The position numbers were made by a program, and so were the translations under genes. Below the pieces are notes generated by a model that searched no databases, was not told where the DNA came from, and saw nothing but the letters and a program-made list of their open reading frames with translations. DNA of 64,000 nucleotides. Origin: Pantoea cypripedii (GTDB lineage Bacteria > Pseudomonadota > Gammaproteobacteria > Enterobacterales > Enterobacteriaceae). Position 1 is the first letter of the stretch. Each line of letters opens with the position of its first letter. Location of the stretch: NCBI RefSeq assembly GCF_011395035.1, contig NZ_CP024770.1:803670-867669 (forward strand). The letters are read 5' to 3'. Shown here piece after piece: positions 1 to 9,004 of this stretch.

Positions 1-225
1 CTCTGAGACGCTGACCACCTCGTCGCCTGCGGCGATCGCAGACTTCCCACCATCGTTCATGAGCCGTTTCCACTTAAAAAGAAGACTGGGTGTAATGCCA
101 TATTGCCGGGCAACGAGTGAGACGGTGTAGCCGGGTTGCATGGCGAGCGCAACAAAACGGGCTTTCTCTTCGGGAGTATAACGACGACGCTTTTGCTCGC
201 CAGTGATCACTTCGATTCTTTGCAC
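1..225 (-). CDS. IS3-family (IS2-like) transposase OrfA, partial at window edge
   Basis: Small OrfA protein of an IS3-family element; the frame runs off the window start, so only 75 codons are visible. It opens with GTG at 225, preceded by AAGGAGTGT. The translation begins VQRIEVITGEQKRRRYTPEE and contains a helix-turn-helix of the type seen in IS2 InsC (VSLVARQYGITPSLLFKWKR). In the family OrfA binds the terminal repeats and is joined to OrfB by programmed -1 frameshifting to make the active transposase. OrfB would lie outside the window, so intactness cannot be judged. Family assignment is by recalled similarity to IS2 OrfA. Confidence 0.85.
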   Translation of the reverse strand, partial: MQRIEVITGEQKRRRYTPEEKARFVALAMQPGYTVSLVARQYGITPSLLFKWKRLMNDGGKSAIAAGDEVVSVSE

Positions 226-299
226 AGGACACTCCTTAAACATAGCTCTATGACTATGTCTTACTGGTGAAGTGTCCGGTTTAAACGGGGGCTATTACA
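1..299 (-). mobile_element. End of an IS2-group insertion sequence
   Basis: The orfA frame ends at 225 and is followed by about 75 bp of leader, then a likely terminal inverted repeat read on the minus strand as TGTAATAGCCCCCGTTTAAA (299 to 280). IS2-group elements start similarly, with a C-rich tip and a promoter region ahead of orfA. The other end and the target-site duplication are outside the window, so the exact tip is inferred. Confidence 0.6.
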
Positions 300-974
300 G
301 GGTGAAAATAAATTATTAAGATAACAAGTTGAAGAGATCACAATCTATTATTTTAATATCTTGTTAAGCCACTAAGCCACTAAGCCACTAAGCCACTAAG
401 CCACTAAGCCACTAAGCCACTAAGCCACTAAGCCACTAAGCCACTAAGCCACTAAGCCACTAAAAGGCTAGCTTATTTAGTTGTTATTTTAACAAGATAG
501 CATGAAGTTAAGTTGTTATAATCATGCGGGCTGGTGTTAATGCCATAACAACTTAACATCTTAATCAGTTAAGTGCAGATAACTTACTCCAGACTATCAC
601 CAGGTTTAGAGCGCCCAGGATAGCATTAATAAATGGGGTGCAGAATCAAAGAAGAATCATGTGACCGAAAGTCAAACGACATAAAGGGAATGGATCAAAT
701 TTGGATTGGCAAGATAACAACAGACTAATCCATTATCTTGTTAAGATAATGACATACTGATTGTATATGCATTTTAACAAGACATGAAGTTATCAAAGAG
801 CACAGAAAATGTATTGTTATTTTAACAAGATGATAATTTAACAAGTGATTTTCTTATTAAGAATCAAGAGGCGTCGCAGCAAAAATCACCAAAGCTGATT
901 ACCTCCCTGAACCAGCATTGATGCTCCACCATCCACAATATCTCATGAACAAAATACGATGCATCAGGCAACGA
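300..974. other. AT-rich non-coding region with six TTAACAAG octamers
   Basis: No credible gene is seen here. Besides the tandem array, the octamer TTAACAAG occurs at 489-496, 774-781, 822-829 and 838-845 on the plus strand and at 360-367 and 737-744 on the minus strand. Shorter TAACAA cores lie at 322, 546 and 715. Several sit in dyads: TTGTTA-TTT-TAACAA at 814-828, a similar pair at 481-496, and ATTATCTT-GTT-AAGATAAT at 732-750. This density is far above chance and suggests multiple binding sites for one protein, as in iteron, partition or operator arrays. No rep or par gene is present in the window. Confidence 0.7.
365..463. repeat. Twelve tandem copies of the 8-bp unit TAAGCCAC
   Basis: From 365 to 460 the octamer TAAGCCAC repeats twelve times without a mismatch, followed by a partial unit TAA. 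No open frame crosses it, and it lies 65 bp from the IS end inside an AT-rich stretch. Perfect short arrays of this kind change copy number by slipped-strand replication. Whether it acts as a protein-binding array, a spacer that tunes a promoter, or nothing is not visible. Confidence 0.97.
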
Positions 975-2222
975 TTACCCCTTATCTGTCTGAGCAGAGG
1001 GGACAGGCTTATGTTCAGCACTGTAAATAAACATCGGATAACCTAACGCCAGGCTTCCCGCTGCGGTGACACTATCAACGAGGATGCCGCCCTGAATTGC
1101 AAAAGTATTTGCATAGGTAGATGCAAATAAGGCCGAGCGGCTGGCAATGGGGATGGTAAGCAGGTCGCCAATGCTTTGCCAGGTTATCTCCTCACCCGAA
1201 CGTAAATGACAATCGATCTGCAATGCTCCGCTGTCAGTAAAAGAGGCATGTAATTGGCGGCAGGTTATATGTTCAACCGTTTCACCTATAACATTCAGGC
1301 AGGTAGCCGAGACAACATTAGCCGTGACCGGACCCAGAGCAGCAAGCGAGTCAGCGACATGTGCCATTGCCAGACAGATCAGCGTCTGATTAACGGCATA
1401 AGCCCCTGCTGCACAGACTACCGCAGGCAGGACGGCTTCCGGTGTCGCATTATCACGCAACGTCAGAAAGTACTGGCACAGATCCCGAACGGGGACATAA
1501 ACCCAGAACGCGGAAATCAATGCAGGGGCGGCCGCAGCGAGGCCACTGCTGAATGCCAGACCGGCCATAGCTCCGCTCACCATCGCAATGTTAGCCAGGC
1601 GAGCACAATTACTCTGCAGTGTCTGCCTTCCCTGATAGACATCATTGGTCAATCCGGCCAGTTGTAAAATGATCGGCAACAGACCGGAGATGACACCTGC
1701 GGTGGTGACTGCAGCGGGAGCAAGTGTGACTAAGCGTGGCAACAAACCATGTCTGAAAACTTCTCTGACGGCGGTCGATACGCCTACCGACACGAGATTG
1801 CGAGAAAAAACAGTGCGAAAATTGTTTAACACCTGAGACAGGTCAGTTTTCGTCAGTTCAGCAGTGAAATCAGGGATATCTATCGCGATAAAGTCTTCGG
1901 TGAAAATCTGTTCGCCAGCAAAGCCGTCAATATCAATCGCAGTAAAATCTTTGCCAGCCGTAAGCGCGTTACCTTCCTTAGCAGGCAGATCAGACGCATT
2001 CAGCGTCACCGAATGTGGTTCTTCCATTTTTATAGCAAACGAAGTTACTGGTAGCCGAACATCATTGCCATCATTACCGGGTGTGATATACGGTCTGTCA
2101 ACAACGTTCCTGACATAAGAACATCGGCCTGATAATGACTGTTCCCTCGATACATTGCTGGGTGGCAAAGGTTGAACCAGGGGTAAAAAAGAGTGATGAG
2201 GGCAGGTGGCGATTGAATACAT
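975..2222 (-). CDS. Hypothetical hydrophobic protein, 415 aa
   Basis: I do not recognise this protein. The first ~130 residues are polar, and contain an internal duplication: DFTAIDIDGF at 92-101 and DFIAIDIPDF at 110-119. From about residue 155 onward there are several Ala/Leu/Val-rich segments that could enter a membrane, ending in a polar tail. There is no cleavable signal peptide. The start is uncertain; an in-frame Met at about residue 66 (2027) is an alternative. A polar N-terminus followed by hydrophobic segments, without neighbours of known function, resembles some secreted effectors, but nothing here proves that. It is transcribed towards the repeat-rich region and is probably monocistronic. 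Confidence 0.6.
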   Translation of the reverse strand: MYSIATCPHHSFLPLVQPLPPSNVSREQSLSGRCSYVRNVVDRPYITPGNDGNDVRLPVTSFAIKMEEPHSVTLNASDLPAKEGNALTAGKDFTAIDIDGFAGEQIFTEDFIAIDIPDFTAELTKTDLSQVLNNFRTVFSRNLVSVGVSTAVREVFRHGLLPRLVTLAPAAVTTAGVISGLLPIILQLAGLTNDVYQGRQTLQSNCARLANIAMVSGAMAGLAFSSGLAAAAPALISAFWVYVPVRDLCQYFLTLRDNATPEAVLPAVVCAAGAYAVNQTLICLAMAHVADSLAALGPVTANVVSATCLNVIGETVEHITCRQLHASFTDSGALQIDCHLRSGEEITWQSIGDLLTIPIASRSALFASTYANTFAIQGGILVDSVTAAGSLALGYPMFIYSAEHKPVPSAQTDKG

Positions 2223-2410
2223 GTGACATCCATTTTTTATAAGTGAAATAACTCGCTATTCCCAAAGTAGAAATGTTTTAGCTGTTCTTCCCATATAAAA
2301 AACTTATTACTTATAACGAGGTAGTCCTTTGATGCGGAATCTTAATGATGGGGAAAGCCAGGAAGGACCGGGCCATACAGACCCGGCGATGAAGCGGTAC
2401 TCAATGGCAG

Positions 2411-4129
2411 TTAATTTACCGGCAGGGCTTTCATATCAACCAGTTTCTGGTGCAGGATCCCCAGCTTTTCCTGGTTTTGGGTAATGGTCACGGATGTTTG
2501 TTGCAGGTCATTCACGACTTTCTCCATGTTCACAATCTGCGGCGCAAAGAAGGCAAACATTTTCTCGTCATCGGCCAGGATGTCATAAATTTCCTTAAAC
2601 GCCTCCTGGATAAGTTGAGTCAGAGAGGTTTTTGCTTCTCTGAGTTCCTCTTCACGCGCATGTGCCGCCCACATACCATATAAATCGGTACCAATCTGGA
2701 TCGCTGCACCCGCGGGGCCAGCCCAGCGAGCAATACCACCAGCCAGCTTAGTGGCTTCCCATGGCTGGAATTTATAGACATACCCTGTCACTTTACCCAC
2801 CGTATCACGCGCCAGAAAAATGGTGCTTTTGATGGTATCCGGATCAATTTTTGACAGCGTTTTAAACGTTCCGCCGAGAGATTTGATGGCGCCTTCACTC
2901 AGTGTGCCGAGAAAACTGGCGCTGGAGTCGACCTGACGAATGATATTGTCGGACAGGCGCTGCGTAATTGATGAAGATTGATCAAAATAACTATCAATCA
3001 CGCTCTTAATATTCATGCTCAGTTTAAAACCAATACCATCAGCGGCCAGCCCCAGCTCATCTTCCATAAATGAACGGATATCTTCTGCACTGAGCGGGCG
3101 GAGCATTCCCATAAGCTGTTTTTCCATCCCCAGCAAATGCGTCTGTAGGTCACGGGCCAACTGTTTAACCTCGCGACGGCTTTGACGAATATCTTCGCTG
3201 AAACGAACCGACTCCTCATTATTTTGACGCGCAAATACCGCCAGAGCTTCAAGCTGTTGCTGCGCATGAATAACGCGCTGGCGAATGATGTCATGCACCA
3301 CATCCAGACCGGTTTTGGCCTGCAATTCAGCAGGAACGGTGGAAGCCAGGATCTCACCGGTCACTTGTTTGAGATGAGGTATCCGTGAGCGGCTGTCGTA
3401 CTGCTCAGGTTTGCCAAACCAGAATTCCAGTCCACGTCCATTAGGATTGGAGGCGACACAAACAATATACAGTTGGGCCAGTTCATCTGCGGAAAGATCA
3501 GCCATGCGCGCGAGTTTATCGCGCAAATTCGCTTTCTTAATGGTTTCCTGCTGCTCGAACAGAGATTGTTCGGTCAGGTCAGTCACCTCGTCCATTTTGT
3601 TGATGACAAAAATGGTGGAGGAGAGTTTGTTCAGATCACGCAGCAGCCAGCGAACGATAGCGCTGTGGCTTTCTTTTAGCGGGTTGGTGGCATCGACCAC
3701 ATATAAAATCAGATGTGCCTGTGAGATATATTGTTTAGTCAGATCTTCATACATCACCTGACGACCATCAATCTCACGTTCTTTATCGCCAAACAATCCC
3801 GGCGTATCAATGATTTCGCATTTTCCCGGTAATCCTTCAGGTTGATAAACAGCCACCTGATTGGAGGACTCATCCATCGATATCGCCATGTCGTCCATGA
3901 TCCTACCGAGCCAGGCCGCAATCACGCTGGTTTTACCATCTGAAAATGCGCCGAGCAGGGCGATGCTGAGTACATCAGATTCGACAGCCTGCATTGCCGC
4001 GTGGATTTTTTCCAAATCCTGCGCGACGTCGATTTCCAGTTCACCCAGTGACTGCACCACATCGCGCAGTTCATCAAGGGCAGCGATGGCTCGTTGTTTT
4101 TCAATACTGAATTGCGTTAAGGCATCCAT
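2411..4129 (-). CDS. leoA: LeoA-like dynamin-family GTPase
   Basis: A 572-residue bacterial dynamin-like GTPase. All main G motifs are present: P-loop GAFSDGKTS at 60-68, DTPG at 108-111 and NKMD at 177-180. A long helical region follows, with a short hydrophobic patch (ARWAGPAGAAIQIGTDLYGM) that could be the membrane paddle. The start ATG at 4129 is chosen because it opens directly on the conserved N-terminus; the frame is open upstream only inside the preceding gene, giving a 29-bp overlap. In enterotoxigenic E. coli, LeoA with LeoB and LeoC forms a dynamin-like system linked to membrane vesicle and toxin release. Size, order and motif pattern fit that system. The role here is inferred. Confidence 0.8.
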   Translation of the reverse strand: MDALTQFSIEKQRAIAALDELRDVVQSLGELEIDVAQDLEKIHAAMQAVESDVLSIALLGAFSDGKTSVIAAWLGRIMDDMAISMDESSNQVAVYQPEGLPGKCEIIDTPGLFGDKEREIDGRQVMYEDLTKQYISQAHLILYVVDATNPLKESHSAIVRWLLRDLNKLSSTIFVINKMDEVTDLTEQSLFEQQETIKKANLRDKLARMADLSADELAQLYIVCVASNPNGRGLEFWFGKPEQYDSRSRIPHLKQVTGEILASTVPAELQAKTGLDVVHDIIRQRVIHAQQQLEALAVFARQNNEESVRFSEDIRQSRREVKQLARDLQTHLLGMEKQLMGMLRPLSAEDIRSFMEDELGLAADGIGFKLSMNIKSVIDSYFDQSSSITQRLSDNIIRQVDSSASFLGTLSEGAIKSLGGTFKTLSKIDPDTIKSTIFLARDTVGKVTGYVYKFQPWEATKLAGGIARWAGPAGAAIQIGTDLYGMWAAHAREEELREAKTSLTQLIQEAFKEIYDILADDEKMFAFFAPQIVNMEKVVNDLQQTSVTITQNQEKLGILHQKLVDMKALPVN

Positions 4130-5753
4130 GGGGCATTTTCTCCAGTTGGTTCTGTATCTGGCCGATAAGTTTTTTCTGTTTATTAAGAATGATTTTGGGT
4201 TCATGAAGCGCAGCCTGAATGGCATCGACGCGTTGCAGCAGCTCGATATCAATCTGTTCACGGATTGAATGAACCAGATTGCTGATTTCGGCGGGGAGTG
4301 AAGCAAACACCTCATCGTGCATGCTGTTAATTTTGCTGTGCACTTGGGTCTGAGCCTGGCGCACTTTTTTGTCGCGACCCAGGAAAACACTGACCACACT
4401 CATCACCGCACCAAAGATGCCGCCAATCACGCCGCCAATAATGTTACCCGGACCGGGAAACAAACTGCCGATAAGCATGCCACTGACGATGTAGCTGCCG
4501 ATCTTCATCGCCATGCCGCCCAGTTCCCCAATATCAAACTCGCTTTCGAAGGCAAATTCGGTGTCCAGCCGCCAGCTGGCGCCGGGTGTCACCGCCATCT
4601 TCTGCTGAAATTCAACATTATGAATATCCTGCTGCAGGCGGAGCAGGGCATGTTCCAGCTGCTGCTGGAGTTGAGCGATGTCATTCGCGGTGTCATCACG
4701 AATTTTTGTGTCAGTCTGCGTTCTGAGGCGTTTGAAGGCAGCCATGATGTGACGCGTTATCTCATCTTCATCGCCAAAATGTTTTTCGACGATGTCATCG
4801 CTGTCCGCAATCAGGTCGACAAAAAATCTGTTCCAGCCGTTGTCCCAGTGTTTTTTTACCTTGTCTTCAAATCCTGTGATGGCGGCGGCAAAAGCGACCC
4901 GGCATTTTTCAAATTCAGGCTGCGCTTTACGCATAAAGGTATCCTGTAACGCCAGTTGCTCATCGAGAATCACCAGATAATCGCTCAGCAATTGAGTGAC
5001 CTGCGTCTTATTACTTTCAACAATATCCTCACGCCAGCTATCCAGCTTGCCATGAACGACATTTGCCAGCCCTTCAATACGGCTGAAGCAGGTCATTTCC
5101 TGCGCAGAGGTGAAATATTTGCGATAGTTGCGTTGCTGAACCACCAGGTCATTACTGCGCGAGGGATGGATGGAGGTAGAGCCGTCTTGATTGATCGCCA
5201 GTGATGAGAAGGCGAGCAGGCCCTGAACTACCTGGCCGGGGAGCAGCACCTTTTCATCAAGGGCCGACGCCAGCACGTCGGTCGTTTGCTGCAACGCGCT
5301 ACCTGCTCCCGCGTGCTGCAACAGATCTATTCTGTCCTCACTGAATTCATAAGCATCAGCATTACCGCGCAGATTGATCACCGGTAAGACCTGAGTGCCT
5401 CGCTTAAGATAGCTGCCGATTTTATGCGCTGTCTGCTTCTCTGGTTTCTTGTTGGTGCCGTTAACGTAGATAATCAGGTGTGCGGTGGCGACCGCCTTTT
5501 TCACTTCTTCGATATAGCGAGCTTCATCCCCCTCAATGCCGGGAACGTCAAGCAGCTCGAACACCTGGTCAGCGACCTGCAAGCGGTAACGGGTATTGCC
5601 TTTGGTGAAGTCGGCGGCACCGGTGCCGATGATCAGTCCATCGGTACGCCCGGCTTGTGCTCTTGCGGTCTCGGTCCGGTTGAGGGCTTGCAGGTAATCG
5701 GGCAAATGTTGCAGAACATCCTCTGCTGCCGGGATAGGGGATAGGGTCGACAT
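4101..5753 (-). CDS. leoB: LeoB-like half of a split dynamin-like GTPase
   Basis: A 550-residue protein that starts inside a GTPase domain: a switch-like GTGAADFTKG near residue 43 and the G3 motif DVPG at 69-72 are present, but no P-loop exists. The P-loop is supplied by the gene just upstream. Coiled regions follow, and then a long Gly-rich hydrophobic segment (about 419-459) likely to insert in a membrane as in other dynamin-like proteins. The ATG lies 1 bp after the stop of leoC, so the two are probably translationally coupled and assemble into one enzyme. In the published Leo system LeoB plus LeoC were proposed to make a second dynamin partner for LeoA, which matches this arrangement. 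Confidence 0.78.
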   Translation of the reverse strand: MSTLSPIPAAEDVLQHLPDYLQALNRTETARAQAGRTDGLIIGTGAADFTKGNTRYRLQVADQVFELLDVPGIEGDEARYIEEVKKAVATAHLIIYVNGTNKKPEKQTAHKIGSYLKRGTQVLPVINLRGNADAYEFSEDRIDLLQHAGAGSALQQTTDVLASALDEKVLLPGQVVQGLLAFSSLAINQDGSTSIHPSRSNDLVVQQRNYRKYFTSAQEMTCFSRIEGLANVVHGKLDSWREDIVESNKTQVTQLLSDYLVILDEQLALQDTFMRKAQPEFEKCRVAFAAAITGFEDKVKKHWDNGWNRFFVDLIADSDDIVEKHFGDEDEITRHIMAAFKRLRTQTDTKIRDDTANDIAQLQQQLEHALLRLQQDIHNVEFQQKMAVTPGASWRLDTEFAFESEFDIGELGGMAMKIGSYIVSGMLIGSLFPGPGNIIGGVIGGIFGAVMSVVSVFLGRDKKVRQAQTQVHSKINSMHDEVFASLPAEISNLVHSIREQIDIELLQRVDAIQAALHEPKIILNKQKKLIGQIQNQLEKMPHGCLNAIQY

Positions 5754-5754
5754 T

Positions 5755-6318
5755 TCAGCTTGCCGCCTGGCTGAAATATAACGCCATGACCGTCAGACCG
5801 ACGCATAAACCAACAGCCGCACCGGTGATATGTGCCTGCCAAAGTTTTGTGCGGGTGGTTTTTAACTGTATGGCTTTCATCTTCTGCGCACTGTTTTGAA
5901 AATCTGACAGTGCCGAAGCCAGTTGCTGATAAACCTGCTTCATTCCTTCTCTGACTTTATCGCCCGCCTCAGCCAGCTGACGTTCAGCTTCCTGCACTTC
6001 GTTGTGTCGCGCTTCCAATGCCTGCTGGCGCGCTTGTTCGTTGAACAGGATGCGCAGAGATTCGATCAGGGTACTCTTTCCTGCATTGGTTTCACCGAAA
6101 AAGGCGAGGGTGAAATGATCCCATTCGGCGTTCTGCTGCAAAAATAGCAGCTCCTCCTCAAAGCCTTTGCGAATCTGCTGGAGATTTTGAGTCATCACGC
6201 TGACGTGTGCTTTCCCTTCATCATTGCTGATATCCAGACCGGCAATATCATCCAGAGCCTGGGTGATATTGCGGGTGATATCCTGATATAGCTGGTTGAT
6301 CTGCAGTGCCTTTTCCAT
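5755..6318 (-). CDS. leoC: LeoC-like P-loop half of a split dynamin-like GTPase
   Basis: A 187-residue protein with helical N-terminal bundle, a clear P-loop GETNAGKST at 75-83, then a long coiled segment (about 95-150) and a C-terminal transmembrane helix (about 163-185). It lacks switch, DxxG and NKxD motifs, which appear in the next gene, so it supplies only the first part of a G domain. It is the first gene of the three-gene unit, with AAAGGAG seven bases before the ATG at 6318. The hydrophobic tail would place the half-domain at the inner membrane. Expression probably starts in the 190-bp gap shared with the divergent reductase gene. Confidence 0.75.
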   Translation of the reverse strand: MEKALQINQLYQDITRNITQALDDIAGLDISNDEGKAHVSVMTQNLQQIRKGFEEELLFLQQNAEWDHFTLAFFGETNAGKSTLIESLRILFNEQARQQALEARHNEVQEAERQLAEAGDKVREGMKQVYQQLASALSDFQNSAQKMKAIQLKTTRTKLWQAHITGAAVGLCVGLTVMALYFSQAAS

Positions 6319-6509
6319 AACCGGACTCCTTTAAGCGGTATCAGGAGATATCGGCGTATTGGTCAGAAACTATAACGATTCCGTCACTGAAAATGGCAAA
6401 CCACATCGGTGTTGGGCTTCTGTGCAGATTTTTGATCCCTGCACATTTCGCGCTGTGCTACTGTGACGGGATACCAATAACGTTACTGACATCGCAACCT
6501 GATCACCAA

Positions 6510-8819
6510 ATGACAACACACCACAACCTCGCCGTTATGCACTGGGGCACTTATCGTGTGTCCACCACCGAAGGCTCTCTCACTGGCGTGGAGCCGGTCG
6601 AATGGGACCGCAACCCCTCAGCTATCGGCCAGTCTCTGGTCGGTGCGGTAGATGGCCCAAGCCGTATTCGTCGCCCCGCAGTGCGCCTTGGTTATCTCAA
6701 AAATGGCCGCGATTCTCGCCAGGGGCGTGGCAAAGAACCCTTTGTTGAGGTGAGCTGGGAAACGGCCCTTGCGCTGGTCGCCGATGAACTGACCCGGGTT
6801 AAGCAGACCCACGGCAACCAGGCGTTTTATGCGGGTTCTTATGGCTGGTCGAGTGCCGGTCGCTTCCACCACGCGCAAAGCCAGTTGCATCGTTTTTTCA
6901 ATCAGCTGGGCGGCTACACAGACAGCACCAACACCTATAGTCTGGCCGCAGCAGAGCGACTGCTGCCGCATATCATCGGCGAACTGGATGTACTGCAAAA
7001 GCAGCATACCCACTGGTCTTCGCTGGCGGAGCATTGCGAGATGTTTGTCGCTTTCGGTGGTTTGCCTTTACGTAATTCCCAGGTCAATGGCGGCGCGGCA
7101 AACGATCACTCCCTCAAACACTGGCTGGGGGAGATGCAGCGCAACGGCACACATTTTATTAATGTCAGTCCGGTTAAAAACGATCTTTCCGGTGTCACCA
7201 ACGCGGAATGGCTTTCACTGAAACCTGGCAGCGACACGGCGCTGTTGTTGGCGCTGAGTTATGTGTTGATTGATGAGTCACTCTACGATGCCCGTTTTGT
7301 TGCCAGCCATACCGTTGGGTTTGCCGAGTATAGGGACTATCTGCTGGGTCACAAAGACGGCAAGGCAAAAACGCCGGAGTGGGCCGCTGCCATCACCGGT
7401 GTCGAGGCACTGGCCATTCGTGAACTGGCGCGGAAGATGGTGACAAAACGCACCATGATTAATATCGCCTGGTCACTGCAACGTGCGTTCCAGGGGGAGC
7501 AAACTTTCTGGGCAACCGTGGCGCTGGCTGCGATGATTGGCCAGATTGGCACCCCTGGGGGTGGTCTCGGCTTTGCCTATGCCAGCACCAATCTGGCGGG
7601 TTCCGTGCGTCGTACTTTCTCCGGCCCGCGCTTTCCGGCAGGAGCCAACGCGATAAAGGAGATCATTCCGGTGGCCCGTCTTTCGGACATGCTGCTGAAT
7701 CCAGGTGGTCATTATCAGTTTGATGGCAAGGACTGCACCTACCCGGATATTCGCGTGGTTTACTGGGCAGGCGGTAATGCCTTCCACCATCATCAGGATC
7801 TCAATCGCCTGGTAGAAGCCTGGCGTCAACCGGATACGGTGGTGGTACACGAGCAATACTGGACTGCTCAGGCAAAATTCGCCGACATCGTTTTCCCGGT
7901 CACCACCTCACTGGAACGCAACGATATCGGCAGTTCCAGTAATGATGGTTTTATCATTGCCATGCGCCAGCATATCGCTGCGCAGGGGGAAGCGCGTGAT
8001 GATTACGCCATCTTCCACGCGCTGGCGGAGAAAATGGGTTTTGGTGAGAGCTTTAGTGAAGGACGTGATGCCGATGCGTGGTTACGCTTTATTTACGACG
8101 GTTCAAGACCGCGTGCGCTGGCTGATGGTATCGATTTACCTGAGTTCGATGATTTCTGGGCGCAGGGGATGCTGGAGTATGCACGTCCTGACGAACCGCA
8201 AATTTTCCTGAAAGCCTTCCGTGACAACCCGGAACTGGCACCATTGCCGACCCCTTCCGGCAAAATCGAGCTATTTTCCCAGACTGTTGCCGATTTTGGT
8301 TATGAAGAGTGCCCGGGGCATCCGTTCTGGTATGAGCCAGAAGCAGAGGCACAGCATGAGATTGCCGCCCGCTGGCCGCTGCACTTGCTTTCCAGCCAGC
8401 CGCGTACGCGCCTGCATAGTCAGTACGATCACGGCAGCGTGAGTCGTAAAACCAAGATTCAGGGCAGAGAACCGCTGTGGATACATCCCGTTGATGCCGC
8501 AACGCGGGGTATCAGCGAAGGCAGTGTGGTGAAGGTGTTTAATCAGCGCGGCGCCATTCTGGCAGGGGTTCATCTCAGTGAAGACATTCGTCCCGGCGTG
8601 GTGCAGATGTCAACGGGTGCCTGGTATGACCCGCAAGACCCGCGTCTGACAGCTTCACTCGATAAGCACGGCAATCCGAACGTGCTGACGGAAGATCGTG
8701 GCAGTTCAAGGCTGGGGCAGGGCTGTAGCGCGCAGAGTTGCTGGGTCGATATCATTGCCTGGAACGAACCTCTGCCAGAAGTGACGGCCTTCAACCCGCC
8801 TGAGTTTGTGGTGGTGTAA
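6510..8819 (+). CDS. bisC: Cytoplasmic molybdopterin S/N-oxide reductase (BisC/TorZ type)
   Basis: A 769-residue DMSO-reductase-family enzyme that binds bis-molybdopterin guanine dinucleotide and reduces biotin sulfoxide, methionine sulfoxide or similar S/N-oxides. The start MTTHHNLAVMHWGTYRV at 6510 fits the family N-terminus; upstream extension is unlikely. The expected molybdenum-ligand serine region YGWSSAGRFHH is present, and there is no N-terminal Cys cluster, which is typical of this subgroup. No Tat signal peptide is seen, unlike TorA or DmsA, so the protein should stay in the cytoplasm as BisC does. Substrate cannot be assigned from sequence. It stands alone, with no membrane cytochrome or chaperone gene nearby. 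Confidence 0.82.
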   Translation: MTTHHNLAVMHWGTYRVSTTEGSLTGVEPVEWDRNPSAIGQSLVGAVDGPSRIRRPAVRLGYLKNGRDSRQGRGKEPFVEVSWETALALVADELTRVKQTHGNQAFYAGSYGWSSAGRFHHAQSQLHRFFNQLGGYTDSTNTYSLAAAERLLPHIIGELDVLQKQHTHWSSLAEHCEMFVAFGGLPLRNSQVNGGAANDHSLKHWLGEMQRNGTHFINVSPVKNDLSGVTNAEWLSLKPGSDTALLLALSYVLIDESLYDARFVASHTVGFAEYRDYLLGHKDGKAKTPEWAAAITGVEALAIRELARKMVTKRTMINIAWSLQRAFQGEQTFWATVALAAMIGQIGTPGGGLGFAYASTNLAGSVRRTFSGPRFPAGANAIKEIIPVARLSDMLLNPGGHYQFDGKDCTYPDIRVVYWAGGNAFHHHQDLNRLVEAWRQPDTVVVHEQYWTAQAKFADIVFPVTTSLERNDIGSSSNDGFIIAMRQHIAAQGEARDDYAIFHALAEKMGFGESFSEGRDADAWLRFIYDGSRPRALADGIDLPEFDDFWAQGMLEYARPDEPQIFLKAFRDNPELAPLPTPSGKIELFSQTVADFGYEECPGHPFWYEPEAEAQHEIAARWPLHLLSSQPRTRLHSQYDHGSVSRKTKIQGREPLWIHPVDAATRGISEGSVVKVFNQRGAILAGVHLSEDIRPGVVQMSTGAWYDPQDPRLTASLDKHGNPNVLTEDRGSSRLGQGCSAQSCWVDIIAWNEPLPEVTAFNPPEFVVV

Positions 8820-9004
8820 CGGTATTGATATCTGATTATCATGTTATTTTATTAAGTTAATAAGATTTCAGATTTATGTAATAGATGATGTGTCAGGGAA
8901 CTTATCAGGTCTTGAAAGCATGATCAGATACGGTTGTGGCTGGCTACTAACCATGCAATAATTGTAATGACGTTTGTAAATACATTTATTGTGAGGGGTG
9001 CTAT

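Noticed and set aside
365..463. Tandem array considered as a CRISPR
   Set aside because: The 8-bp units are contiguous without spacers, and no cas gene is present.
1254..2118. Plus-strand frames opposite the 415-aa gene
   Set aside because: They have no ribosome sites, odd composition and no family match; they are antisense shadows.
2368..2386. Hairpin CCGGG-CCATACAGA-CCCGG after leoA
   Set aside because: Short 5-bp stem without a T-run; it may help end the leo transcript but is too weak to annotate as a terminator.
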